The notes: generated by a model from the letters alone, not told the origin. 17,652 nucleotides of DNA from Planctomycetota bacterium (GCA_013140785.1 JABFRZ010000649.1:1-17652), one strand, 5' to 3'; positions 7,827 to 16,063 are shown, counted from the stretch's first letter. Program-made: numbers and translations.

Positions 7827-8467
7827 CGTCGTCCGCAGCGCACACTTCTCCGGATCGAAGCGCGAATCAGAGATCCGCATGCCAGCACGTCGGCCAGCCC
7901 GGCTCGGGCGCGTTGCGCGCGAGCCTCTCCGACGAGCATCCGCTCGCCACGCTGCTCGACGAGCACCAGGTGATCCTCTCGCACCTCACGCGCCTGGCCG
8001 AGCTCACGCTTGCGCCCGCCTTGGTGACTGCGCCGGCGGTGCGGCGGGCCGTGCTCGAAGAGCTCTTGCGCCTGGCGACCAAGTTGATCGGAGTGGAACC
8101 CCACCACCAGCGCGAGGAGCAGGTGCTCTTCCCGGCCCTGGAGGAGCGTGGCATCCACGGGCCGCCTGAGGCGATGGCGGCGGAGCACGTGCGGCTGCGC
8201 GCGCTCAAGCACGCCTTGCACGACCAGGCCAGGCGCTTGCTGGCCGGAGGCGAGAACCTGTGGCCCGAGACGTGCGCCACGGCCGAGACGCTGATCGAGA
8301 TGCTGCGTGCCCACATCGCCAAGGAGGACGGCGTCCTCTATCCGCTGGCGCTGCGCGTCATCCGCGAGGCTTCGGTCTGGGCGGAGCTGCGGCGCCGCTG
8401 CGATGCGATCGGTTACTGCTGCCCGCGAGTCGCGGTTGCCGCGGACCAGGGCGATGGCTATCCCTGA
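7823..8467 (+). CDS. Hemerythrin-like (HHE) di-iron protein with Cys C-terminus
   Basis: The ATG at 7823 overlaps the upstream stop by 4 bases (ATGA) with an AGGA at 7811-7814, indicating translational coupling. 214 residues, cytoplasmic. Hemerythrin four-helix ligand pattern: His48 (DEHQVIL), His95-x3-Glu99 (HHQREEQVLFPAL; His94/Glu98 are alternatives), His122 (AEHVRLR), His164-x3-Glu168 (HIAKEDGVLYPL). The first 35 residues are variable and likely disordered. It ends with a short CDAIGYCCP segment seen in some bacterial HHE proteins; the cysteines may be redox-active. Bacterial HHE proteins bind O2 or NO or take part in iron and nitrosative-stress handling. Placement in an oxyanion-respiring operon suggests protection of the O2/NO-sensitive complex, or repair of its Fe-S clusters (inference). 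Confidence 0.85.
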   Translation: MTSSAAHTSPDRSANQRSACQHVGQPGSGALRASLSDEHPLATLLDEHQVILSHLTRLAELTLAPALVTAPAVRRAVLEELLRLATKLIGVEPHHQREEQVLFPALEERGIHGPPEAMAAEHVRLRALKHALHDQARRLLAGGENLWPETCATAETLIEMLRAHIAKEDGVLYPLALRVIREASVWAELRRRCDAIGYCCPRVAVAADQGDGYP

Positions 8468-8927
8468 GCTGTGTTTCCCGTTCGCGCGCGAGCTCCAGGA
8501 GCAGCACGATGCCTTGCGCGCCGCGGTGCGCTGGTTCCAGGCCGAGGTCGAGCCGGCGCAGCCGGCGCTAGCGGCGGAACGCGTGAATGCCCGCGAGTTC
8601 CTGCGGGTGTTTCGCGAACAGCTGACCCAGCACTTTCGCTTCGAGGAGCTGAGTGGCTTCGAGGGCGGGGTGGGTGCGCACGACCCGGAGATCCAGCGCT
8701 GGACCCAGGAGCTCATCCGCCAGCACCGCGCCTTCGAGGAGCACCTGGACGCGCTCTCTGCGCGCCTGGATGCAACCGCACTCGACGCGGGGATCCCGGC
8801 CGTGCTGCTCACGGAGTTGGGTGCCTTCTTCGGGGCCTTGCGCCGGCACGACGCCGAGGAGAATGCGCTGATCCTGTGGATCTCGCGGGGTCCCACCGAC
8901 TTCGCGCGTGACACCGATGGGCCGTGA
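8454..8927 (+). CDS. Second hemerythrin-like (HHE) protein, single domain
   Basis: 157 residues starting MAIPELCFPF. The ATG at 8454 lies inside the end of the previous gene (14-base overlap, +1 frame), preceded by a CAGGG-like ribosome site; the longer open frame upstream is a shadow of the previous gene. Ligand pattern: His18 (QEQHDAL), His60-x3-Glu64 (HFRFEE), His91 (RQHRAFEEHL), His132-x3-Glu136 (HDAEENALI), the classic HHE spacing for a diiron-oxo site. It differs clearly from the preceding HHE protein in length and sequence, so it is not a recent tandem duplicate. It is the last gene of the + strand operon; 50 bases separate it from the convergent efflux pump gene. Role as for other HHE proteins: binding of O2, NO or iron; the specific partner is unknown. 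Confidence 0.85.
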   Translation: MAIPELCFPFARELQEQHDALRAAVRWFQAEVEPAQPALAAERVNAREFLRVFREQLTQHFRFEELSGFEGGVGAHDPEIQRWTQELIRQHRAFEEHLDALSARLDATALDAGIPAVLLTELGAFFGALRRHDAEENALILWISRGPTDFARDTDGP

Positions 8928-8977
8928 CGCCGCGAGGATGCGCCAAGCCTGGGGGCCGGAGGGGACCCTGGGTTCTG

Positions 8978-11900
8978 CTACGCATGTCGGCTGCGCTCCC
9001 ACTTCCACTCTTCCACCGCGCAGAACACGCACGGCACGATGAACAAGGTGATCAGGCTCACCGCCATGCCGCCCACCGCCGGGATCGCCATCGGCTGCAT
9101 CACGTCCGATCCACGGCCAGTGGCCCAGAAGATGGGCATGAGGCCGAAGACCGTGGTCGCGATGGTCATGAGACAGGGGCGGATGCGCTTCAGGCCGGCG
9201 TCGATCGTGGCGGCGCGGATCTCGGCGATGGACTGGAAGCGGCGGTCCTTGAAGATGCCCTCGAGGTAGGTGGCGATGACCACGCCGTCGTCGTCGACCA
9301 CGCCGAAGAGGACCAGGAATCCGACCCACACGGCGACCGAGAGATTCGCGCCCCACAAGGCCAGTAGGACGAAGCCGCCGGAGGCCGAGACCAGCACGCC
9401 GAAGAAGATCACCGGGGCGATCCACCAGCGCGCGAAGCCCAAGTAAAGCATCACGAACATGATGAGCAGCGTGATCGGGACGAGGACCCGCATGCGCGCC
9501 GTGGCGCGGACCTGGTTCTCGAACTGGCCCGACCATTCCCAGTAGTAGCCCGCGGGGAGCTTCAGGCGGCCGTCCTGCAGCGCCTGCTGGAGCAAGACCT
9601 CGGCGTCGTCGACGACCGACACCTCGTCGCGGTCGCGGGTGTTCATGGTGACGTAGCCGACCAAGAGGCCCCGCTCGCCCTTGATCTCTTGTGGCCCCAG
9701 GACGGTGGTGATGGTGGCGAGTTGCGCCAGCGGCACCTGCGCGCCCGACGAGGTCGGCACGCTGATCCGCTGGATGGCCTCGGTGTCTTCGCGGAAGTCG
9801 CGGGCGAGGCGGATGCGGATCGGATAGCGCTCGCGTCCCTCGACCGACTCCATCAGGTTCATGCCGCCGAGCGCCATCTCGATGACGTCCTGCACGTCGC
9901 GGATGTTGACGCCGTAACGGCCGATGCGGTCGCGGTCGATGTCGATCTGGATGTAGGGCTTGCCGACGATGCGGTCGGCGACGATGTCGGTCGCGCCGGG
10001 CACCTCGCGCAGGAGCTGCTCGATCTGGAGGCCGATGCGCTCGATCTCGCGCAGGTCGGAGCCGTAGATCTTGACGCCCATCATCGCTCGAAAACCCGTC
10101 TGGAGCATGACCAGGCGCGTCTGGATGGGCTGCAGAAAAGTGGGCAGCACGCCGGGGATGGCGGTCTTCTCCTGGAGCTCGGCCAGGATCTCGCCCTTGG
10201 TGATGCGCCGTTCCTCGGACCAGACCCACGCGAGCGGCGTGCGCAGGAGGCCGGGCCAGTCGGAGAAGAAGCGCTCGACCCTGCTCGTGCGCCACTCGTC
10301 CTCGGGTTTGAGGATGACGATGCTTTCCATCATGCCGATGGGCGCGGGGTCGAGCGCCGACTCGGCGCGGCCGATCTTGCCCACGACCGACTCGACCTCG
10401 GGGACGCTGGCAATGGCCAGATCCTGCGTGCGGTTGACCTGGATCGCCTGCGAGAGCGAGCCCTGCGGCAGCAGCGAAGGCATGTAGAGGAACGAGCCCT
10501 CGTCCAGCGGAGGCATGAACTCGCGACCGAGGCCGGGGAGGATGCGGCCCTCGCGCACGACGGTCGTGCCGGAGGCGATCTCGGCCTCGCGCTCCTTGGG
10601 GTCGGGCCGGCGCCACGAGATGCGGAAGCGCTCGCCGCCGTCTTCCTCTCGCACGCGCTCCCAGTGGAGCTGGTCGAACTCGACGAGTGGGCGAGTGATG
10701 TCGTCGTCCGGTTGCGCGTGCATGAGGCGCTTGAGTTCGGTCGAGGCCGGTGCGCGCGCGAAGAGGTTGACGGCGGCCTCGAGCGGGTACAGGGTCTTGC
10801 CCACGCCGAGCCAGACGCTCATGCCGACGAACAGGATCATCACGGGAGCGGCCAGAAAGGTCTTCTTGTGGCCGAGGATCCACGCGAGCGTCGGGACGTA
10901 GGCCCTGGCGACCAGTCGCGAGACGCGGTTCTCTTCGAGCGGCAGGAAACGCTCGCGCGTCATCCGGACGACACACAAGGCGACGCCCACGCCTACGGCT
11001 GCCGAGATCAGCCAGCCCTCGCCGTGCCCCTTGGCCAGGCCCCACATGAACGCGAGGTGCGTCGCGAGCGTCGCGAGCACGCCGATCCCGAGCGCCAGCA
11101 CGGCGACGATCTGCTTCCGCCAGCGGATCGGCCTGAACAGCAGGTAGCACAGGAACGGCACGACCGTGAGCGCGAGCACCACGGACGAGCCGATGGCGAA
11201 GGTCTTGGTGAACGCCAGCGGCTTGAAGAGCTTGCCTTCCTGATCGGTGAGGAAGAAGACCGGGATGAAGGAGACGATCGTGTTCGAGACGGCAGTGATG
11301 ATCGCGCCGGCGACCTCGGTCGCGCCCTCGTAGACGAGCCCGAAGTGTCCTTTCTCGCGCTTCTCCTGCTCGGTCGCCGAGGCGATGCGGCGGTAGATGT
11401 TCTCCGACATGATGATGCCCATGTCGGCCACGTCGCCGATCGCGATGGCCAGGCCCGCCAGCGACATGATGTTGCTGTCGACGCCGAACAAGTACATCAG
11501 AGTGAACGTGAGCGCTACGGCCAGCGGGAGCGTGGCGAGCACGGTCGCCGTCGTCCGCAGGTGCAGCAGGAAGAAGAGGATCACGAGGCTCGCGAGCAGC
11601 GCCTCCTCGGCCAGGGCTTCCTTCAGGGTGTCGATGGTCTCGTTGACGACGGTCGTGCGGTCGTAGAAGGGGATGATTCGAACCCGCGACACGCGCCCGT
11701 CGGGAAGAGTCTTGCTCGGCAGGCCGAGCTCGAGCTGGGTGATCTTCTCCTTGACCCGTTGCATCACCGCGCGCGGGTTCTCGCCGTAGCGCATGAGCAC
11801 CACGCCGCCGACGGCCTCGACGCCGGCCTTGTCCAGCGCGCCACGCCGGAAGTCCGGGCCGAGCTGCACCGTGGCGACGTTGCGTAGGGTGATCGGCGTG

Positions 11901-12652
11901 CCGCCCTGCTCGCGAATCACGACGCGCTCCAGATCCTCGACCGTCTTGATGAAGCCGACGCCGCGAATGAAGAACTCGACCCCGTTGTTCTCGACGACCT
12001 TGGCCCCGACGTCGATGTTGCTCCGGCTCACGGCCGCGTACACGTCCATGAGCGTGACGCGGTGGGCGCGGAGCTTGTCGGGATGGATGTCGATCTGATA
12101 CTGCTTGACGAAGCCGCCGACGCTCGCGACCTCGCTCACGCCCTCGACGGCGTTGAGCTGGTAGCGCACGTACCAGTCCTGGACCGAGCGCAGCTCGGCC
12201 AGGTCGAAGCCCTCGCCTTCGACCGTGTACCAGTAGATCTGGCCCAGAGCCGTCGCGTCGGGCCCGAGCACGGGCGTGACGCCCATCGGCAGGCGCTGCT
12301 GGGCGACGTTCATGCGCTCCAGCACGCGCGAGCGTGCCCAGTAGTAATCGACGTCGTCCTTGAAGATGACGAAGACCATCGCGAAGCCGAAGCCCGACAT
12401 CGAACGGATGGCTTTCACCCCCGGCGTTCCCGTCAGGCTCGTCGAGAGCGGGAATGTGACCTGGTCATCGACGTCTTGCGGGCTGCGGCCCGGCCAGTCG
12501 GCGTAGACGATGACCTGCTTCTCGCCGATGTCGGGGATCGCATCCACCGGCGTGTGTACGACCGCGAAGTAGCCTCCCCCGCACAGTCCGGCGAGGAGGA
12601 GGACCATCAGGAACGGGTTCCTGAGGCACCAGCGGATGATGGCGTTGACCAT
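8978..12652 (-). CDS. cusA: CusA-type heavy-metal RND efflux pump (Cu(I)/Ag(I))
   Basis: 1224 residues, longer than E. coli CusA (about 1047). It starts with MVNAIIRWCLRNPFLMV as the first membrane helix and ends at TAG 8978-8980. Proton-relay acids are present: Asp410 in TM4 (GDVADMGIIMSENI, equivalent to CusA Asp405) and Asp1121 in a DDD run (1120-1122, VVDDDGVVIATYL, at the CusA Glu939 position). The three methionines that carry Cu(I)/Ag(I) in CusA are all kept: Met724 (FLYMPS), Met774 (PIGMMES) and Met849 (RLVMLQTG). The extra length comes from two more hydrophobic segments between the usual TM6 and TM7 (IVAVLALGIGVLATLATHL and GWLISAAVGVGVALCVV) and a periplasmic insert after TM7 (around NLFARAPASTELK to EGRILPG). 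It works in the inner membrane with the adaptor and channel encoded just upstream (15-base gap). Confidence 0.92.
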   Translation of the reverse strand: MVNAIIRWCLRNPFLMVLLLAGLCGGGYFAVVHTPVDAIPDIGEKQVIVYADWPGRSPQDVDDQVTFPLSTSLTGTPGVKAIRSMSGFGFAMVFVIFKDDVDYYWARSRVLERMNVAQQRLPMGVTPVLGPDATALGQIYWYTVEGEGFDLAELRSVQDWYVRYQLNAVEGVSEVASVGGFVKQYQIDIHPDKLRAHRVTLMDVYAAVSRSNIDVGAKVVENNGVEFFIRGVGFIKTVEDLERVVIREQGGTPITLRNVATVQLGPDFRRGALDKAGVEAVGGVVLMRYGENPRAVMQRVKEKITQLELGLPSKTLPDGRVSRVRIIPFYDRTTVVNETIDTLKEALAEEALLASLVILFFLLHLRTTATVLATLPLAVALTFTLMYLFGVDSNIMSLAGLAIAIGDVADMGIIMSENIYRRIASATEQEKREKGHFGLVYEGATEVAGAIITAVSNTIVSFIPVFFLTDQEGKLFKPLAFTKTFAIGSSVVLALTVVPFLCYLLFRPIRWRKQIVAVLALGIGVLATLATHLAFMWGLAKGHGEGWLISAAVGVGVALCVVRMTRERFLPLEENRVSRLVARAYVPTLAWILGHKKTFLAAPVMILFVGMSVWLGVGKTLYPLEAAVNLFARAPASTELKRLMHAQPDDDITRPLVEFDQLHWERVREEDGGERFRISWRRPDPKEREAEIASGTTVVREGRILPGLGREFMPPLDEGSFLYMPSLLPQGSLSQAIQVNRTQDLAIASVPEVESVVGKIGRAESALDPAPIGMMESIVILKPEDEWRTSRVERFFSDWPGLLRTPLAWVWSEERRITKGEILAELQEKTAIPGVLPTFLQPIQTRLVMLQTGFRAMMGVKIYGSDLREIERIGLQIEQLLREVPGATDIVADRIVGKPYIQIDIDRDRIGRYGVNIRDVQDVIEMALGGMNLMESVEGRERYPIRIRLARDFREDTEAIQRISVPTSSGAQVPLAQLATITTVLGPQEIKGERGLLVGYVTMNTRDRDEVSVVDDAEVLLQQALQDGRLKLPAGYYWEWSGQFENQVRATARMRVLVPITLLIMFVMLYLGFARWWIAPVIFFGVLVSASGGFVLLALWGANLSVAVWVGFLVLFGVVDDDGVVIATYLEGIFKDRRFQSIAEIRAATIDAGLKRIRPCLMTIATTVFGLMPIFWATGRGSDVMQPMAIPAVGGMAVSLITLFIVPCVFCAVEEWKWERSRHA

Positions 12653-12664
12653 CGAGGATCCTCG
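12653..12664. repeat. Perfect 12-bp palindrome over the cusA ribosome site
   Basis: CGAGGATCCTCG reads identically on both strands and abuts the cusA ATG (12650-12652, - strand). It contains the GAGG that would serve as Shine-Dalgarno, so the mRNA could form a self-complementary element or a protein could bind the DNA. It may also be coincidence. Confidence 0.5.
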
Positions 12665-12667
12665 CCC

Positions 12668-14323
12668 TCAGTGCTTGTGGAGACCGGCGCCGCTCTGGGG
12701 CGTGGTTGGACTCGTCGAGGGCGGCTGCTCAGCGGGCGCAGCTGGCCCGCCGTGCTGGTGGCCCGTGCTGCCGCCCATGAGGCCGCCGGGGTAGAACAAG
12801 CTCGGGTGGCCGGTGATCTGGAACTGGCTGTCGATCAGGAATCCGCCGCGGGTCACCACGTGCTCGCCTTCGGAAAGGCCAGCGAGCACCGGAAAGAACC
12901 CGCCCGAGCGCGGGCCCAGGACGACCTCTCGCGCCTCGAACAATCCGCGAGACTTCTCGACGTACACGACCCTGCGCGTCCCGCTGTCGAGCACTGCGCT
13001 CGTCGGCACGGCCAGCAGCCCCGGCTCGGAGGAAGCGGGGGGCGCCGAGACGAGCTCGAGCTGCATGTTGCAGACAGGGCAGCTCGCTGGCTCGGCATAG
13101 CTCCTGGCGCCCTCGCATTGCATGGGGCAGGAGTACTCCCGCGCGGCAGGAGTCTCCGCAGCGTGCGCGGCATGATCGCGCGTCACCGGCTCCAGCCCGG
13201 GGATTTGCTCCAAGCGCATCTCGCAGATCGGGCACTGACCCGGCTCCTCGCGCAGCACCTGCGGGTGCATCGGGCAGGAGAACTTGCCCTCGACGCCTGT
13301 GGACGCGGCTCGGCCATCGCTGGCCAGGGCCGCGCGGATCACCGCGCTCACGAACATGCCCGGCTTGAGCGCGTGGTCCTTGTTGTCCACGTGGACAGGC
13401 ACCCGGACCGTGCGGGTTTCCTCGTTCACGATCGGTTGCACGAAGGTGACCCAGCCCTCGAATGCGCGGCCGGGGAGCGCCTCGGCCATGAGGTCCACGC
13501 GCTGTCCGTAGCGGACCCAGGCCAGGTCGTACTCGTAGATGTCGAGGTACACCCACACGGTGTCGAGGTTGGCGACGCGGTAGAGCGCGTCGCCGGCCAT
13601 GAACGCGCTGTTCTGGAGGATGGACTTCTCGATGACCGTGCCCCCGATGGGCGAGTACAAGGTGACGCGGTCGGTGATCCTCTTGTTCGCGACCAGCTCA
13701 GTGATCTGGTCCTCGGTCAGGCCCCAGCGCTGCAGCTTGAGCCTGGCCGTCTCCACCAGCGGTCCGCCTTGTTCGCCCGTGCCGCTCTGGAGGGCAATCA
13801 GGAGCTCCTGCTGGGCGACGATCAAGTCAGGGCTGTAGACCTCCGCGAGGTGGTCTCCGGCCTTGATCTCGACGCCCGTGAAGTTGACGAACAGACGCTC
13901 GGCGTAGCCATCGACCCGCGCGGTGACCGTCGCGAGCGAGGACTCGTTGTACTGGATCTTGCCGACCGCGCGCAGTTCCCGGGAGAGCTCCCGCCGGAGC
14001 ACGGGCGTCGTCTCGACGCTCGCCATCGCCAGAGCGTGGTCGGAGAGTTGGAGCATGGGCTCTCCGGTCGAGCCGGTCTCTCTGGCGCTCGCCAGGCTGA
14101 GGGGCATCGCGATGAGAGGCATTTCACAGATCGGGCATTTCCCGGGGCGCTCCAGGCGCACCTGTGGGTGCATCGAGCACGTGTACACCTGCTGCGTCGT
14201 GGACGGAGAGGTCGCTGACCTGGACGCAGCAGGGCTTGGCCGGTGCGCTGAGCGTCCGAGCAGGTATCCGCCTCCGGCGGCGGCAACGAGGAGGAGTGCG
14301 GCGACGATGCGTTTCCTGTTCAT
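12668..14323 (-). CDS. cusB: CusB-type RND periplasmic adaptor with three heavy-metal-binding modules
   Basis: 551 residues with an N-terminal signal/anchor helix (RIVAALLLVAAAGGGYLLG). The core is a membrane-fusion protein: GKIQYNESSLATVTARVDGY (hybrid/lipoyl region), a helical hairpin around LAEVYSPDLIVAQQELLIAL, and ITDRVTLYSPIGGTV and VWVYLDIYEYDL (beta-barrel). Three short heavy-metal-binding modules are embedded: residues 47-70 (Cys49, Met51, His52, Cys63, Cys66, Met68), 350-369 (Cys350, Met352, His353, Cys364, Cys367, Met369) and 399-420 (Cys399, Met401, Cys403, Cys415, Cys418, Met420; here Gln402 replaces His). The second and third sit inside the C-terminal half, between the barrel (ending near PGMFVSAVIRAAL) and the membrane-proximal part (LLAVPTSAVLDSGTRRVVYV). 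A His/Met-bearing tail ends GLHKH. The start overlaps the upstream stop (ATGA). The modules likely capture Cu(I)/Ag(I) and hand it to the pump. Confidence 0.92.
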   Translation of the reverse strand: MNRKRIVAALLLVAAAGGGYLLGRSAHRPSPAASRSATSPSTTQQVYTCSMHPQVRLERPGKCPICEMPLIAMPLSLASARETGSTGEPMLQLSDHALAMASVETTPVLRRELSRELRAVGKIQYNESSLATVTARVDGYAERLFVNFTGVEIKAGDHLAEVYSPDLIVAQQELLIALQSGTGEQGGPLVETARLKLQRWGLTEDQITELVANKRITDRVTLYSPIGGTVIEKSILQNSAFMAGDALYRVANLDTVWVYLDIYEYDLAWVRYGQRVDLMAEALPGRAFEGWVTFVQPIVNEETRTVRVPVHVDNKDHALKPGMFVSAVIRAALASDGRAASTGVEGKFSCPMHPQVLREEPGQCPICEMRLEQIPGLEPVTRDHAAHAAETPAAREYSCPMQCEGARSYAEPASCPVCNMQLELVSAPPASSEPGLLAVPTSAVLDSGTRRVVYVEKSRGLFEAREVVLGPRSGGFFPVLAGLSEGEHVVTRGGFLIDSQFQITGHPSLFYPGGLMGGSTGHQHGGPAAPAEQPPSTSPTTPQSGAGLHKH

Positions 14324-15759
14324 GGGCTGTCCTCCTCGGGATCCGAGGTCGTGGAGCGCTCACTCGCTGGGCCGCTCTCGAGGATCGGGGCGCCAGCAGG
14401 CGCAATGCCCGCGATGGCCAGGGATAGCGAGGCGAGCGCGAGCTCGCGCTGGGTGCGAGCCTCGATACCCGCGAGCTCGAACTCCAGCAGAGTGCGCTGG
14501 GCGTCGATCACGTCGAGGAAGCCGGCGCGGCCGTTCACATAACCTGCCCGAGCAGCGTCGAGCGACTGCCTGGCCTTGGGTAGGAGCTTGTTCGCGAGCA
14601 GCGCGTCGTTGCGGACGGCCTCGCGGAACAGGAACAGCATCGCCGCCAGTTCGGCCGCGAGCTCTACCTGCTCGGCGGTGAGGCGGGCTTCTGCCGCGCG
14701 CTTCTCTGCCTGGGCACCCGCGATCTCCGCGGCGAGCTTGTCGCGCCAGATGGGCAAGGTCATCCCAGCCGAAGGCCTGAAGAGGGTTGGAGTTGCCTTG
14801 AAGTCCAGCTCGAGACCGAGGGAGAAGTCGGGAACGCCCGACTTGCGAGCGAGCCCCAGGGACGCCTCCGCCCTGAGCACGTCTTCCTCCATCGCGCGCA
14901 GATCCGGGTTGCGAATCAGTGCAGTCGCCAGCAGTTCGTCGGGCCTCGGATCACCGACGGAGGGCTCGAACGTCACCGGGATCGGCGGGGCCGCGTCCCG
15001 GGGTCCGAGCCCGAGCGCCGACTTGAGTTCCGCGGCGAGCGCGCTGCGAGAGTCCTCCAGGTTCGTGATCTCTGTCTCGACCTGGTCGCGAGCGATCTGG
15101 GCGCGGAGGACGTCCTGGAGCGTCACTCTTCCCGCGGCGTTCTGCTGCTGAGCGAGCTGCTCGAGCTCATCCAGCAGGCGGAGTGTCTCGCTCTCCACGC
15201 GGATCGTCTCTTCGAGGAAGTGCAGCCGGTAGTAGGCCGTCTTGACGGCCAGGGCGGTCCGGAGAATCTCCCGCTCGAAGCCGAAGTAGGCCACGCGACT
15301 CTCGGCCGCCATCACGTCGCCCGCCGCCCGCAGCTTCCCCGGGCCGGGCAGATCGAGCATCAGCCCCGGCATCAGCGACGTGACCGTGTCGGCGATGTCG
15401 CTCTCGAAGGTGAGCCGCGGGTCGGGCCGCGAGCGGGCGGGCGTGATCCCCTCGACCGCCGCCGCCCAGTCGTAGTACGCCGCCTCCACTCGCGGGCTGT
15501 TGAGCGTGGCGAAGCGGAGGTAGTCCGCCAGGGGCGACGTGGTGGTGAGCGTGGGGAGCGCAGGCTTGGCATCACCAGGTCGGTAACGCTGCGACACGGC
15601 GGCCACATCGGAACGGGCGGCGAGCTCGGAGGCCGCGGGGGATCCAGCGCACCCGGCTGACGCGATCAGCGCCGCGCAGCCGAAGACTGCGCAGGCGAGG
15701 CACAGGTTCCAATGGCCGCATCGAACTCGTCGTCGGAGCGCTGGCTGCGGGGAGAGCAC
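14320..15759 (-). CDS. TolC/CusC-family outer-membrane efflux channel
   Basis: 479 residues from a GTG start at 15757-15759, preceded at 5 bases by GAGG; no upstream in-frame start was found before a stop. The N-terminus has an Arg cluster and a hydrophobic stretch (LCLACAVFGCAALIASAGC). Cys37 after SAG or Cys28 after VFG could be lipidated, though both lipoboxes are imperfect; CusC itself is a lipoprotein. Two outer-membrane-efflux repeats follow, about residues 80-260 and 285-465, with the family's coiled-coil character (for example EQLAQQQNAAGRVTLQDVLRA and ARAGYVNGRAGFLDVIDAQ). First gene of the - strand operon; its stop overlaps the adaptor start. It forms the exit duct for metal pumped by the RND protein. 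Confidence 0.9.
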   Translation of the reverse strand: MLSPQPALRRRVRCGHWNLCLACAVFGCAALIASAGCAGSPAASELAARSDVAAVSQRYRPGDAKPALPTLTTTSPLADYLRFATLNSPRVEAAYYDWAAAVEGITPARSRPDPRLTFESDIADTVTSLMPGLMLDLPGPGKLRAAGDVMAAESRVAYFGFEREILRTALAVKTAYYRLHFLEETIRVESETLRLLDELEQLAQQQNAAGRVTLQDVLRAQIARDQVETEITNLEDSRSALAAELKSALGLGPRDAAPPIPVTFEPSVGDPRPDELLATALIRNPDLRAMEEDVLRAEASLGLARKSGVPDFSLGLELDFKATPTLFRPSAGMTLPIWRDKLAAEIAGAQAEKRAAEARLTAEQVELAAELAAMLFLFREAVRNDALLANKLLPKARQSLDAARAGYVNGRAGFLDVIDAQRTLLEFELAGIEARTQRELALASLSLAIAGIAPAGAPILESGPASERSTTSDPEEDSP

Positions 15760-15919
15760 ATCAACCTCGTGGGCTTCGAGGTGGCGCCGGGCCTTCGCGT
15801 AGTTCCATCGCGTTCATGACGACGCCGCCCCAACGCTGGAGCCTCGGGAGCGTTCGTCGGGCCCAGCGGCTTCGTCGAGTACTGTCGCCCGCCAAGCCGG
15901 AGCCGGAACTACTCCCTCC

Positions 15920-15936
15920 GGTCAGGTGAGGTCAGG
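15920..15936. repeat. Direct repeat GGTCAGG with 10-base period
   Basis: GGTCAGG occurs at 15920-15926 and again at 15930-15936, one DNA helical turn apart, in the region that should hold both divergent promoters. This spacing suits a dimeric regulator; no known motif was recognised. Confidence 0.4.
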
Positions 15937-16010
15937 AATTGTGCGTAGGCCGAGCTCGCGCCCATCGCCTTCGCACTATGGCGCAGCGCGCTCGCTTCCA
16001 GCGCTGTTCT

Positions 16011-16063
16011 ACACTTGGGGCTGGTGGACGCTCGATCACAGCGTTCTCCGGGGGCCCAAGTGT
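16011..16063. repeat. 9-bp inverted repeat upstream of the third hemerythrin gene
   Basis: Arms ACACTTGGG (16011-16019) and CCCAAGTGT (16055-16063) match perfectly, with 35 bases between. The right arm ends 16 bases before the chosen ATG, so a protein or mRNA hairpin here could control expression. A short GGGGC/GCCCC pair overlaps the right side. Confidence 0.45.

Noticed and set aside
8928..8977. Possible shared terminator between convergent operons
   Set aside because: G-rich stretch with CCTGGG repeats but no real stem followed by a T run on either strand.
8568..11150. 860-codon open frame on the - strand across the hemerythrin end and the pump gene
   Set aside because: Arg/Pro/His-rich out-of-frame reading of cusA; no recognisable domain.
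9689..11887. 732-codon open frame on the + strand opposite cusA
   Set aside because: His/Asp/Leu/Val/Arg-rich antisense shadow of the pump gene.
12062..14218. 718-codon open frame on the + strand
   Set aside because: Antisense to cusB and the start of cusA; composition is that of a GC-driven shadow.
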